From: JBAYOE01 sp050950065
GTDB lineage: Bacteria; Spirochaetota; Spirochaetia; Sphaerochaetales; Sphaerochaetaceae
NCBI GenBank assembly: GCA_050950065.1
Contig: JBMNGX010000003.1
Coordinates: forward strand, 244,581 to 308,580
Length of the DNA: 64,000 nt
Reading direction: 5' to 3'
This document shows, in pieces, positions 16,207-25,258 of the stretch. A model generated the notes under the pieces. It was not told the DNA's origin. It saw nothing but the letters and a program-made list of their open reading frames with translations, and searched no databases. Position 1 is the stretch's first letter; each line of letters opens with the position of its first letter. Position numbers and translations under genes: made by a program.

Positions 16207-18249
16207 ATGGAATTAACTCTCCCCGCAGGCTCCATGCAAAGTGCCTTACAAGCCTTTTCTAATGGAGCTGATAGCATCTATCTAGGACTAAAAGATTTCT
16301 CAGCTCGTAAAGGGGCTAAAAACTTCACCATAGCCCAGCTAGCTCAAATAAAAGGTGTTGCCTCTCAACTCAATAAAAAAATTGAAGTTGCCATAAACAC
16401 TATCGTTGAACAAGAAGATTTAGAAAAAGTAGTTAAAATCTTAAAAGTCTTAGAGCTTCTAAAAATAGATGCAATCATCGTTCAAGATGTTGCTCTAGTC
16501 CCTTTAGTTAAAAAATATGCCCCTTCATTGAAACTTTACGGCTCAACCCAAATGGCAATTCACACAACCAGTGGAATAAGAATTTTAAAAGAGATGGGCT
16601 TCGATCGAGTTGTTTTAGCTCGAGAGTTAACTTTAAAAGAGATTAAAAAACTAAGAGATGAGAATAAAGATATTGAGTTAAAAGTTTTTATCCATGGAGC
16701 CCTTTGTTACTCTTTCAGTGGATTGTGTATGGCAAGTTACAACTTAACAACTCGTAGTGCCAACAAAGGAGAGTGTGCTCAAATATGTAGAACTTGGTTT
16801 ACTAATCAACAAAACCAAGATGGATATTTTTTCTCAATGAAAGATTTAGCTCACACCAACAATATCCTAAAGTTAAAAGAGATCGGTATAGATGCTTTAA
16901 AAATAGAGGGGAGAATGAAAAGTCCCTCTTATGTTAAATATGCTACCCTCTATTATAAAAAGTTGTTAGAAGAAAATATTAGTGATCTGCACCTTTTGGA
17001 AAATCTTCTAATAGAGTTTTCTAGAACTACCACTAACGGATGGACTTTTGATTATGGGAAAGAAAAAGTTGAAGAAAACAGAGACACTGATTCTTTAGTT
17101 AACACAAACCACCCCTCTCATGAAGGTCTTAAGATTGGTAAAGTTATTTCTCAAAACAATAGAGAGCTAATTATTGAGACAAACAGAGATGTTGATTCTA
17201 GAGATGGGCTGATGGTTTTAGATTACCAAGAAAACTGCCTTCCAAAAGCTATTAAGTTTTCTGTTGTTAACAAAAAAGAGACTAATAGGATAATTGTCTC
17301 AACAGATGAAAAGTTTAATACACCAACAAATCTATATATGATTAGTCGTCACGATTCAACTTTGCCTTTAATAAACGAAAGTGCAATTGAAAGTTACTTA
17401 AATCCAATTAACTTAAAGATAGTTATTTACGATGATAAAATAGCTTTAAATAGTAGTTACTTAAATAAAAACTATCCAATAACATCAAATAAAGCGCTCA
17501 AAAAACAACTACTTAAAAAGAACTTTGAAGATATCTTTTTAAACTCCCCTAGCTCTTACATCAAAATAGAGTCTTTAGAGCTTGTTAACAAAACACCTTA
17601 TGAAGCTCAACAACTCTTTATCCCCCTCTCTCAATTAAAAGAGATAAGAAGAGTTTACTTAGATGATATTGATCAATTAATAAAAAGCTCTTTAGATGAA
17701 AAGCCCATCTTTGATTCAATTACTAAAAGATTAGTATCCCTTCCCCCTAGAGAGAGGCTTGTAACAAATCTTCCTTTCATTGATCCAGTTATGACTTTAA
17801 AGAAAAAAGAGTCTTTACCTTTTGTTGATGGGTACTACTATTTACCTTTAGCACCAGTAACTTTTGATGAGGCTGCTATGTTTGCAGCTTTAGATAAGAT
17901 TGTCACTAACACCAAAAACATCAGAATAGGATTAAATAACTATGCCCATTTAAAGTGGGCTCAACAAAACAAAGATGTTGAAACTTTCATCGATGTTTAT
18001 CTTTATGTTGCAAACCAAGTATCTGCATCTTATTTAACCTCTTTTGATGCAAATATTATTGGGTACTACCCCTTTGTAGAGAACCAGGGAATTACACTTC
18101 CCCACTTTATTAGTAGAAGTTGTTACCGTTACGACTCATTGGGTCTGAAATGTGAAGGGTGTCCTAGAAAAGGGACTTATCAAATAACTCAACGTGATAA
18201 GAGTTACAAAGTTGAAGTAGTAAACTGTATTACCTACTTATTAGATTAA
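16207..18249 (+). CDS. Peptidase U32 / RlhA-like RNA hydroxylation protein
   Basis: A 680-residue U32-family protein with the long DUF3656-containing build of E. coli RlhA (YdcP), which hydroxylates C2501 of 23S rRNA. The N-terminal TIM barrel starts ELTLPAGSMQSALQAFSNGADSIYLG. HGALCYSFSGLCMASY, followed by CAQICR, supplies cysteines typical of the family's Fe-S site, and KIEGRMKSPSYV is the U32 signature. A late cysteine pair in RYDSLGLKCEGCPRKG may belong to the same cluster. Annotation as peptidase is historical for this group. The gene appears leaderless. Its stop overlaps the convergent beta-barrel gene by nine bases. Confidence 0.82.
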   Translation: MELTLPAGSMQSALQAFSNGADSIYLGLKDFSARKGAKNFTIAQLAQIKGVASQLNKKIEVAINTIVEQEDLEKVVKILKVLELLKIDAIIVQDVALVPLVKKYAPSLKLYGSTQMAIHTTSGIRILKEMGFDRVVLARELTLKEIKKLRDENKDIELKVFIHGALCYSFSGLCMASYNLTTRSANKGECAQICRTWFTNQQNQDGYFFSMKDLAHTNNILKLKEIGIDALKIEGRMKSPSYVKYATLYYKKLLEENISDLHLLENLLIEFSRTTTNGWTFDYGKEKVEENRDTDSLVNTNHPSHEGLKIGKVISQNNRELIIETNRDVDSRDGLMVLDYQENCLPKAIKFSVVNKKETNRIIVSTDEKFNTPTNLYMISRHDSTLPLINESAIESYLNPINLKIVIYDDKIALNSSYLNKNYPITSNKALKKQLLKKNFEDIFLNSPSSYIKIESLELVNKTPYEAQQLFIPLSQLKEIRRVYLDDIDQLIKSSLDEKPIFDSITKRLVSLPPRERLVTNLPFIDPVMTLKKKESLPFVDGYYYLPLAPVTFDEAAMFAALDKIVTNTKNIRIGLNNYAHLKWAQQNKDVETFIDVYLYVANQVSASYLTSFDANIIGYYPFVENQGITLPHFISRSCYRYDSLGLKCEGCPRKGTYQITQRDKSYKVEVVNCITYLLD

Positions 18250-18828
18250 GTAGAGCATTAAAGAAATACCCATCTTTAGTTGATCCCACTCTGGTAAAAA
18301 TTGGGAAAAGTTGTTTGAACAAAAAGAGAACCCTTGAGTTGGAACACTCCAATAAAGACCTGCTGAAAGTGGCCCTAAGACAAAATCTGTGTGGGCACGA
18401 TAATGAAATATCCCCTCTTTAAAGGCCTCTCCAAAACTACCAACTTCACCATAACTATTTTGATTATCAGAACGAGACCAATAAGGATCGCGGTCTTCAG
18501 TGAAATTGTAACTAAATTTAGGACCCACCCCTAAAGCTAAATCAAACACTTTAAAGATGTTTAAGTTTAATCCAAAGGTGAACAAAGTCTCAATTGCAGA
18601 GTTATCTTCATCCAAAAGGGCACTAACACTCCCTTCCACAAAAGCAACCTTCAACCGAGCTTCAGCACCCATTTTATATTCAGAAGCCTTAAAGTCTCCA
18701 ATTTCAATATTCTCATTAGATTCTTTTCTTTCGGCAATGAAACCAAATCCAAAAGAGAATGGGCGTGCAGCAACCACAATATTTAAGGATAAAAATAGAA
18801 GCATAGATGTAAAAATGAGCCGTTTCAT
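18241..18828 (-). CDS. Outer-membrane beta-barrel-like secreted protein
   Basis: A protein of about 195 residues with a clear Sec signal peptide (MKRLIF, hydrophobic core, cleavage near VVAA-RPF) followed by alternating hydrophobic/polar strands typical of small outer-membrane barrels. Examples are FSFGFGFIAERKE, LKVAFVEGSVSALL, LFTFGLNLNIFKVFDLALGVGPKFSYNF and the terminal MGISLMLYLI. No specific family is recognised. I start it at 18828 because GGGGAGGA sits just upstream and it fits a signal peptide; the longer frame to 18876 adds an unrelated lead. Likely outer membrane or periplasm; function unknown. Confidence 0.65.
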   Translation of the reverse strand: MKRLIFTSMLLFLSLNIVVAARPFSFGFGFIAERKESNENIEIGDFKASEYKMGAEARLKVAFVEGSVSALLDEDNSAIETLFTFGLNLNIFKVFDLALGVGPKFSYNFTEDRDPYWSRSDNQNSYGEVGSFGEAFKEGIFHYRAHTDFVLGPLSAGLYWSVPTQGFSFCSNNFSQFLPEWDQLKMGISLMLYLI

Positions 18829-18962
18829 TAATTCCTCCCCGATGGTGCTCAATAAACAACAACAACTCAAAATCAAATAGGCTACAAATTATTTACTAAA
18901 AATTATAGAACTTTGATACAACTATTTAAAACTACTTCTTTAGGTCAACAAATTAATAGGAG

Positions 18963-18991
18963 TTGACTAAAATCAAAGACATCGCTATTCT
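18963..18991 (+). promoter_or_regulatory. Promoter of tRNA-Ala
   Basis: TTGACT (18963-18968), 17 bp and TATTCT (18986-18991) predict a start about 6 bp before the tRNA. Confidence 0.65.
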
Positions 18992-19003
18992 ACCAATGCA
19001 TTT

Positions 19004-19077
<74 letters not shown>

Positions 19078-19111
19078 AAAAAAGTTGTCACTCTAGTGGC
19101 AACTTTTTTTT
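19078..19111 (+). terminator. Terminator of tRNA-Ala
   Basis: GTTGTCAC-TCTA-GTGGCAAC stem with flanking A-run and eight T. The next gene (gdx) begins 18 bp later, so gdx needs read-through or a very short own promoter. Confidence 0.92.
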
Positions 19112-19129
19112 ATAAGTTGAGGAAATAGT

Positions 19130-19447
19130 ATGAATTGGATTTTGTTGTTAATAGCTGGAGTGTTAGAAGTTGTTTGGGCCTATTTTATGAAACTCTCTGA
19201 TGGCTTTAGTCGCCTCAACCCCACCTTAATCACCTTTGGTGCTATGTTAATAAGTTTTTGGCTTTTAGCTGTTGCAATGAAAAGCATCCCATTGGGAACA
19301 GCTTACACAGTGTGGACAGGCATTGGTGCTGTTGGAGCATTTGTAGTTGGAATTGTTTTTCTAGCAGAGCCAGTAAACTTTATGAGAATCTTTGCAGCTG
19401 TTTTAATAGTAACTGGTTTAGTTATTATGAACTTATCTGGTTCTTAA
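19130..19447 (+). CDS. gdx: Small multidrug resistance protein, guanidinium exporter type (Gdx/SugE)
   Basis: A 105-residue four-helix SMR protein. The essential glutamate is Glu13 in LLIAGVLEVVWAYFMK. The Gdx-subgroup pattern is visible in KLSDGFSRLNPTLIT and in WTGIGAVGAF at about residue 63. SMR proteins work as inverted dimers in the inner membrane; Gdx members exchange guanidinium for protons rather than quaternary ammonium drugs. A GAGGAAA Shine-Dalgarno precedes the ATG. Gdx genes are often behind guanidine riboswitches, but none fits in the 52 bp after the tRNA. It converges with the fic gene with a 9-bp gap. Confidence 0.88.
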   Translation: MNWILLLIAGVLEVVWAYFMKLSDGFSRLNPTLITFGAMLISFWLLAVAMKSIPLGTAYTVWTGIGAVGAFVVGIVFLAEPVNFMRIFAAVLIVTGLVIMNLSGS

Positions 19448-19456
19448 AAGAGCTAA

Positions 19457-20377
19457 TTACTCTAATACCGACAACCAAAGTTCCTCTGACTCCACAACCA
19501 ACTTTTCTACCATCTTTATAAAAGGGCCATAATCCATTGTTGTGTGAGCTGCATCTAATACTTCATAGTATTGGATTCTATTTTCAACTTTCATAACAAT
19601 TGGTGCATATCCACTTCTTATTAATTCAAAATTTAACAAAAGCCTCGCTGTTCTTCCATTGCCATCAATAAAGGGGTGTATCTTAACAAATTCTCCATGA
19701 AATAAAGTTGCCCTTACTATTGGGTGGTAATCTTTCCAACTTCCATTGTACTGGTGAATAAGCTGTTGCATTAAATCAACTATTTTATAGTGTTTAGGGG
19801 GAGTATGCTTTGCTCCACTGATAACTACATTTTCTGATCTGTATTTCCCTGAGTTTTGATTATCTATCTCTTTAAGTATTAAAGCGTGGATATTTTTTAT
19901 ATCCCATTCAGAAAGTATCTTTTGATTTGCAACCAACTGTTCAACAAATAAAATTGCATCACGATGATTGATGATCTCTAAGTGTTCAACTAAAGACTTC
20001 CCACCAATAGTGATTCCTTCAAGGACAACTTTAGTTTCTGAAAGTGTTAAGCTATTTCCCTCAATAGCATTTGAGTTATAAGTCCACTCTAAAACAATTT
20101 TATCGTGAAGCGAGGCAATACTATTTTTGGGAAAAGGACGTTTTTTATCAATCTTATCTTTTAAAGAGTCGACAACGGTGAAATCAAATTGTAAGTTAAT
20201 AAATTCTTCACTTACCTTTTCTCTTTTATCTATTGGCTTTGGCGCATCAAAAGGGATAGCCCAACTTTTTCCAATTTTCTTAGCGCCCTCAATTCTATTT
20301 TGACGACAGAGCAACCTAATTCTACTATCACTAATTTTCCACCTCTCACTGAACTCTTTTATGCTGATGTACTTCAT
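19457..20377 (-). CDS. Fic-domain protein with N-terminal helix-turn-helix
   Basis: A 306-residue class II Fic protein. The active site HPFIDGNGRTARLL (HxFx[D/E]GNGRxxR) is intact near residue 233. The inhibitory helix motif (S/T)xxxE(G/N) is present as SNAIEGN near residue 102, before the Fic core, so the enzyme is probably auto-inhibited. Residues 1-45 (ISIKEFSERWKISDSRIRLL) resemble an excisionase/MerR-type winged helix. Fic enzymes usually AMPylate target proteins. The gene's promoter holds a palindrome (20400-20409), suggesting that the HTH represses its own gene. No toxin-antitoxin partner is adjacent. Confidence 0.88.
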   Translation of the reverse strand: MKYISIKEFSERWKISDSRIRLLCRQNRIEGAKKIGKSWAIPFDAPKPIDKREKVSEEFINLQFDFTVVDSLKDKIDKKRPFPKNSIASLHDKIVLEWTYNSNAIEGNSLTLSETKVVLEGITIGGKSLVEHLEIINHRDAILFVEQLVANQKILSEWDIKNIHALILKEIDNQNSGKYRSENVVISGAKHTPPKHYKIVDLMQQLIHQYNGSWKDYHPIVRATLFHGEFVKIHPFIDGNGRTARLLLNFELIRSGYAPIVMKVENRIQYYEVLDAAHTTMDYGPFIKMVEKLVVESEELWLSVLE

Positions 20378-20394
20378 AATGATACCCTTGACTT

Positions 20395-20423
20395 ACATTA
20401 TACCGGTATCGGAATGATGTCAA
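20395..20423 (-). promoter_or_regulatory. fic promoter with palindromic operator in the spacer
   Basis: Reading the minus strand: TTGACA (20423-20418), then TATAAT (20402-20397; 15-bp spacer) or TAATGT (20400-20395; 17 bp). The perfect palindrome ATACCGGTAT (20400-20409) overlaps the -10 region. A further GGTATC half-site lies at 20386-20381, just before the ATG. Confidence 0.6.
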
Positions 20424-20445
20424 CAAAAGAGGAATAGGTTATCAG

Positions 20446-21369
20446 TTACTTATTAACTAAATAGATTCCTATAGCTACTGCAGGAAGTGCAATCAAGTAT
20501 TGAATTTTCATCACCGACTCTTTTAAAACAAGAACCGACAACAAAGTTCCAAAAACAGGCACTAAAAAGAAGAAGATAGTTATTGAACTTACTTTGTTGT
20601 GCTTCAATAAAGCTGCCCAAAGGGAAAAAGCAACCGATGAGAGGCTAGCCATATATAAAAGAAGTAGTAGCCCTTTAGGATTGGAGATTGGAAAAGTGGA
20701 GCCCATTAAAAGCCCAATAACCAACAGCAATGCTCCCCCAACGGTCAATTGCGATCCACTAAGTAAAACAGGATCAACACTCTCACTAGCTTTTTTAGTA
20801 TACAAAGAGGCCAAAGCTGTAAATAAAGAGGCTATTAAAATATATCCCTCTCCTCTAATGTTTATTGTTAAACCCATCTTAGATTCGTAGTTAACAATTA
20901 CAACGGCAAATAGACCAACTAAAATCCCTATAGATTTAGCTAAATTAAGACGATCATCTTTATAAAACATGTGAGCAAGTAGGGCACTAAAGAAAACAGC
21001 AAGGGTGTTTAAGATGGAGGCTTTAGCTCCTGTAGTATAACTTAAACCAATGTAATAAAAGTAGTAGTGAATTGTGGTTTGAACTAAGGCAAGAATAACA
21101 ACTTTTTGCCAAAAGTTTTTGTTAAATGAGATGGTTAGAACTTTAGTCTTATTTTGTGCTCTAAAGAAGATTAAAACTATTAATCCACTTAAAAAGAACC
21201 TAACTCCTGCAAAGGCTAACTTAGCTGCAGTATCATCAGCACCAACATTAAATAATTCGTAACCTAACTTAACCGCTGGGTAGGCGCTTCCCCAAAGGAA
21301 GGTACACAATATTGCTGCTAAAGTGGCAACAACCTTATTTGATAAAATAGACTTCTCTTTACTGTTCAC
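20446..21369 (-). CDS. EamA/DMT-superfamily transporter
   Basis: About 307 residues in ten hydrophobic helices arranged as two EamA repeats, the layout of drug/metabolite exporters (RhaT, YdcZ-like). The N-terminal AAILCTFLWGSAYPAVKLG is the typical first helix; the second repeat begins around YILIASLFTALASLY. The substrate cannot be deduced. I prefer the GTG at 21369-21367, because AGAGGG lies seven bases upstream; the longer frame begins with another GTG at 21384. It is a single minus-strand gene diverging from the sugar isomerase at 21.5 kb. Confidence 0.82.
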   Translation of the reverse strand: MNSKEKSILSNKVVATLAAILCTFLWGSAYPAVKLGYELFNVGADDTAAKLAFAGVRFFLSGLIVLIFFRAQNKTKVLTISFNKNFWQKVVILALVQTTIHYYFYYIGLSYTTGAKASILNTLAVFFSALLAHMFYKDDRLNLAKSIGILVGLFAVVIVNYESKMGLTINIRGEGYILIASLFTALASLYTKKASESVDPVLLSGSQLTVGGALLLVIGLLMGSTFPISNPKGLLLLLYMASLSSVAFSLWAALLKHNKVSSITIFFFLVPVFGTLLSVLVLKESVMKIQYLIALPAVAIGIYLVNK

Positions 21370-21471
21370 AAAAGACCCTCTCACTTTTGCCTATAATACA
21401 TACATTAATTAGAAGTTTTCAATAGAAACCTTTATTTGAGCTCTCTATTAAATTTTTAAACATAAAAGTTG

Positions 21472-21500
21472 TTATTAAATCAGATTTTTATTGCTATAAT
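21472..21500 (+). promoter_or_regulatory. Promoter of the 21.5 kb isomerase
   Basis: A good -10 box, TATAAT (21495-21500), with a weak -35, TTATTA (21472-21477), spaced 17 bp. The start near 21507 makes the ATG at 21510 unlikely as a normal initiation site and favours TTG 21555. Confidence 0.45.
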
Positions 21501-21554
21501 AGATAAAAAATGGGCATTTGTTATAAAGAATGTCCCATTATAAAGGAGCCTCAC

Positions 21555-22427
21555 TTGTCCCCAATTATTGGTATTAATCTTCCTAAAAAGACATCTTTTA
21601 ATTCACTAGATCAAACTTTGAACCAAATAAAAAGGGATGGCTTTGATGCTGTAGAAATTAACATAGAGACCTTTCCTCTAATCATTGGTGGAAAGATATG
21701 TCGCCCCTGCCTTGATACTCTAAAATCAATTTTGAACAAGTACGATTTTATTTATACTGCCCACATAGGTAGAGGGTTAGATCTAAGATCACTTGAAGAT
21801 CACAACTTACATACCAATGTCCTCAATGCCTCTTTAGATATTTGCAAAGAGTTGAACATGAAAATTTTAGTTTTGCACTACGAAGTTAAAACTCAAAACC
21901 AACGTGCCGAGGAACAATTTCTTGAAGCAACTAAAAAAGCTACTTTAAAAGCTGCTGAATTGGATATCATTATTTGTGTAGAGAACATTGAAGTTGAACT
22001 TATTGAACCAGTTGTAAAGTTGGCAAAAGAGGTTAACCACCCCAACTTACGCTTAACTTTAGATACCGGTCACGCTTTTTTAGCAGCAAATTACTACCAT
22101 TTTGACTATTTTGAAGCTATTGAGAAAATGTTTCCCTATTTAGCTCACTTACACCTAAGTGATAACACAGGAGTTTATGAGCCACTAAGAATTACAAACA
22201 GAGCTGTTTATGACAACCTCTCTATGGGATACCGCCGAGAGTTTGGGCGAGGAGATATCCACCTACCCCCATTTTATGGCAAAATTCCTTTTGATGAAAT
22301 TTTTTCACGCCTCCCTTCTACATATGATGGGGTTTTTATGTGTGAATACACTTCAGAAGACTTTGGCCCACTAAATAAAAAGGTGCAAGAAACTGTTAGA
22401 GCTGCTGTTAATAAATCAAGAGGATAG
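21555..22427 (+). CDS. Sugar phosphate isomerase/epimerase (xylose-isomerase-like TIM barrel)
   Basis: A 290-residue AP_endonuc_2/IolE-type barrel. Metal-ligand motifs are visible: VLHYEVKT, ICVENIEVEL (Glu), LTLDTGHAF (Asp/His), HLHLSDNTG and MCEYTSE (terminal Glu). Such enzymes isomerise or epimerise keto sugars or inositol derivatives; the substrate is unknown. The frame opens at ATG 21510. The TTG at 21555 has AAGGAG seven bases upstream, and the predicted transcript begins near 21507, so TTG is the better start. A second enzyme of this fold is encoded at 24.4 kb. Confidence 0.78.
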   Translation: MSPIIGINLPKKTSFNSLDQTLNQIKRDGFDAVEINIETFPLIIGGKICRPCLDTLKSILNKYDFIYTAHIGRGLDLRSLEDHNLHTNVLNASLDICKELNMKILVLHYEVKTQNQRAEEQFLEATKKATLKAAELDIIICVENIEVELIEPVVKLAKEVNHPNLRLTLDTGHAFLAANYYHFDYFEAIEKMFPYLAHLHLSDNTGVYEPLRITNRAVYDNLSMGYRREFGRGDIHLPPFYGKIPFDEIFSRLPSTYDGVFMCEYTSEDFGPLNKKVQETVRAAVNKSRG

Positions 22428-22618
22428 CTTCTTTGTAAAAACTTTGGCAATTATTCACTTTAAAAACATCTTAGTTTTTCAATAAATTACTTTTTACACT
22501 CTTTAAAAGCTAAATTATTATTTAAACACAATAAATAGAGTCAATTATTTGGGGTTCACTAATACGTGGTAGAAGGGTATGATATACAGGAGAAATAGAT
22601 ATCCAAAAGGAGGAGAAT

Positions 22619-23908
22619 ATGAATCCACTTGCGAAGGAATTGAACGAGACACTCAAAGGTTCACTCATAGCAGAACTTTTATCCGATTATGGGAAGCGGA
22701 TGTACTTTCCCAGAGGTATTATTAGCCAATCAGCAGAGGCAAAACAAAAAGCTCACCTCTACAATGCAACAATTGGAATTGCAACAGAGAATGGAAAGGC
22801 AATGGGAATTAAATCTGTTTATAGCGGATTTGAAAAAAGTCTTGAAAGAGACGATGTATTACCCTATGCCCCAACAGCTGGAGATCCAAAATTACGTAAG
22901 AAATGGCTCGAGCAAATGATTTTAAAAAACCCTTCAATGAGTGGTAAACTAACCTCATTACCAGCTGTAACTAGTGGCTTAACCCACTCTATCAGCGTAG
23001 TAGGGGCTCTCTTTTTAGATAAAGGAGAATCAATAATTATTCCAGATATGTACTGGGGTAACTACAACTTGGTCTTTACCGAGCAAAGAGAGGCAAAGCA
23101 AGTTGCCTTCCCCCTCTTTGATGGTGATAAACTCAATATTGCAGGCCTTGCCGATACCATCGATTCAATCGACTCAGACAAAGTCTCTATGATTTTAAAC
23201 TTCCCTAACAACCCAGCTGGTTACACCCCAACAATTGATGAAGCTAATGAACTTGTTAAGATGTTGGTTGCAAAAGCTGAAGAGGGTAAAAAGCTCTTAG
23301 TTTTCACCGACGATGCCTACTTTGGTCTTTTCTTTGAAGAGGACACATGTCGCCAATCCCTATTTGCCCTCCTTTGTGATGCACATGAAAATATTTTAGC
23401 AATTAAAGGTGATGCAGCGACTAAAGAGGATATGGTTTGGGGCTTCAGAGTTGGTTTTATAACCTACAACTCAAAAGGGACAACAGAAAAACAGTATGAG
23501 GCTATAGTTAATAAAACAATGGGAGCTATCAGAGGAACTGTCTCATCTTGTTCAAAACCTGCCCAAACAATTCTATTAAACGGGATGAATAGCCCAACCT
23601 ACCAACAAGAGAAAGAGGATGGAATTAAAGAGATTGCCAAAAGGTACCACCTGATGAAGGAGGTGTTAGCTTCCTACAGCGAGAATAAACTCTTAAGGCC
23701 ACTTCCTTTCAACTCTGGCTACTTTATGACATTCGATTGTGCTGGAGACTCTGAGAAACTCAGATTACACCTATTGGATAAATATGGGGTTGGAACTATC
23801 TCAATTAAGAACCAATATCTAAGACTAGCATTCTCAAGTATAGATTTAGATCAAATTGAGGATCTAGTTAAGATTGTTTTCCAAGGAGCTAGTGAAGTTT
23901 TCGCTTAA
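22619..23908 (+). CDS. PLP-dependent aminotransferase class I/II
   Basis: A 429-residue fold-type I aminotransferase. NFPNNPAGYTPT (about residue 197) is the class I/II cofactor/substrate signature. TDDAYFGLFFEED follows. The PLP-binding lysine is probably in AIKGDAATKEDMVWGFRVGF (about residue 265), and FRVGF supplies the phosphate-binding arginine. The substrate amino acid cannot be read from the sequence; close relatives annotated simply as aminotransferase occur in spirochaetes. AAGGAGGAGAAT before the ATG is a strong Shine-Dalgarno. A MerR regulator follows eight bases after the stop, probably in the same transcript. Confidence 0.85.
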   Translation: MNPLAKELNETLKGSLIAELLSDYGKRMYFPRGIISQSAEAKQKAHLYNATIGIATENGKAMGIKSVYSGFEKSLERDDVLPYAPTAGDPKLRKKWLEQMILKNPSMSGKLTSLPAVTSGLTHSISVVGALFLDKGESIIIPDMYWGNYNLVFTEQREAKQVAFPLFDGDKLNIAGLADTIDSIDSDKVSMILNFPNNPAGYTPTIDEANELVKMLVAKAEEGKKLLVFTDDAYFGLFFEEDTCRQSLFALLCDAHENILAIKGDAATKEDMVWGFRVGFITYNSKGTTEKQYEAIVNKTMGAIRGTVSSCSKPAQTILLNGMNSPTYQQEKEDGIKEIAKRYHLMKEVLASYSENKLLRPLPFNSGYFMTFDCAGDSEKLRLHLLDKYGVGTISIKNQYLRLAFSSIDLDQIEDLVKIVFQGASEVFA

Positions 23909-23916
23909 TTAGAAAA

Positions 23917-24384
23917 GTGAGTGAGAATAGATATAGAATCGGTACGTTGGCTCGTAAGGCCAACGTTACCGTAAGAACTGTCCGTTATTATGAGGCTTTG
24001 GGTCTATTAAAAACCCAAAGCCGTTCAACTGGAGGGCAACGCTACTACAGCGATGCTGATTTAATTTATCTTTTAAGAATCCTTCAACTGAAACGTTATG
24101 GATTCTCCTTAGATCAAATAGGGAAGATTGTTCGAATGGGACCTGAAGATAGTAGTGGTCAAAAAAGGAGAACTGAGCTTCTTAAGCAGTATCGTAAACT
24201 CTACAGCGATACAATCAAAAAGAAGAGAAAAATAGACAAACTCATTGATGATTTAAGTTGGCATATAAAACAACTAGAGAGTGTCAAAGAGGGATTTGTC
24301 TCATGTCCTGGAGAGTCTTGTAAAGATTGTGAATTTAAAGATCGGTGTGAGTTTTATATTGGACCTAAAGAGACAAAAAAATAA
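23917..24384 (+). CDS. MerR-family regulator with Cys-rich C-terminus
   Basis: A 155-residue regulator. The N-terminus is a MerR winged helix (RIGTLARKANVTVRTVRYYEALGLL), followed by YSDADLIYLLRILQLKRYGFSLDQIGKIV and a long dimerisation helix. The last 25 residues contain four cysteines (CPGESCKDCEFKDRCEF), an arrangement that could bind a metal, a cluster or respond to redox change. MerR proteins twist promoters with an over-long spacer; such an operator is not obvious upstream of the aminotransferase. It starts with GTG and is probably translated with the aminotransferase. The effector is unknown. Confidence 0.82.
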   Translation: MSENRYRIGTLARKANVTVRTVRYYEALGLLKTQSRSTGGQRYYSDADLIYLLRILQLKRYGFSLDQIGKIVRMGPEDSSGQKRRTELLKQYRKLYSDTIKKKRKIDKLIDDLSWHIKQLESVKEGFVSCPGESCKDCEFKDRCEFYIGPKETKK

Positions 24385-24387
24385 AAT

Positions 24388-25254
24388 TTAAGATTCATTG
24401 AACCTTTTCACTAAATGATCAGCAACACTATAGGCGTAATCTAAAAACTCTTTATGAACCTCTTGGGGAATATTTTCAGAAAAGAACATAATCTCATAAG
24501 TGAAATCCCCTTTGTAATTGATCTTTTTCAAAGCATCAATACACTTTTCCCAAGGTACTGTTCCGTGAAATGGCATTAAATGTTGATCATCGATACCGTT
24601 GTTATCTGCTACGTGGGTACACTTAAGATGTTCTCCTAGAGTTAAAATATTTTCTTCATGATTTTTAGCAACCATATTGGCATGACCAAAATCGTAACAA
24701 GCACCAACATTATCACTATCTAAAGCCTCAATGAGTTGAACTAGCTCTTCTGCTTGGCTGGTAAACTCAACTTGCCCACTTTTATCGTAGGTTAAGTTCT
24801 CTAATGCAATTGAGGTGTTGTGCACTTTAGCTAACTTCACAAAGGACTTAAGCCACTTTAAATTGGCCTCGAAAGAGTTCTCATAATTATTTTTATCGGT
24901 AGCAGAGTGAAGTACTACATAGGGAATGTCCAACATCCCCGCCATCTCAATACTCCTTTCGATTTCCCAATTCAACCTCTCTTGTCTATTTTTAGGTAGT
25001 TCAAAATAGCCGTGGGTGTAAGGGGCATGGCATTGGTTGTACTCTAAATCATACTTATTGCGATATTCAATTAAAGAGCCAACATAGCTTTTATATTGAT
25101 CGGTTAACAAAAGAGAATCTGGATTCATCATTTCACAAAAGTTCAAATCTAAGATTTTAAACTTTTCAGATAAAAATGGGATGAACTCAATCATAGGAAC
25201 CCTTTTACGAGCTCTATGAGATGAGATAATATTTGTAGAGGTTGCAACTCTCAA
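24388..25254 (-). CDS. Sugar phosphate isomerase/epimerase (TIM barrel)
   Basis: A 288-residue AP_endonuc_2 barrel enzyme. Metal-site segments VVLHSATDK, IALENLTYD (Glu), ACYDFGHANM (Asp, His), CTHVADNNG and FTYEIMF (Glu) are in order. It ends the minus-strand sugar transporter operon, four bases after the solute-binding gene, so the substrate is probably derived from the sugar imported by that system. The initiation codon is TTG with GGAG upstream. It is only distantly similar to the enzyme at 21.5 kb. Confidence 0.8.
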   Translation of the reverse strand: MRVATSTNIISSHRARKRVPMIEFIPFLSEKFKILDLNFCEMMNPDSLLLTDQYKSYVGSLIEYRNKYDLEYNQCHAPYTHGYFELPKNRQERLNWEIERSIEMAGMLDIPYVVLHSATDKNNYENSFEANLKWLKSFVKLAKVHNTSIALENLTYDKSGQVEFTSQAEELVQLIEALDSDNVGACYDFGHANMVAKNHEENILTLGEHLKCTHVADNNGIDDQHLMPFHGTVPWEKCIDALKKINYKGDFTYEIMFFSENIPQEVHKEFLDYAYSVADHLVKRFNES

Positions 25255-25258
25255 ATTC

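Noticed and set aside
19078..19130. Guanidine riboswitch in front of gdx
   Set aside because: Only 52 bp separate tRNA and gdx, and these hold the tRNA terminator; no ykkC, mini-ykkC or ykkC-III signature.
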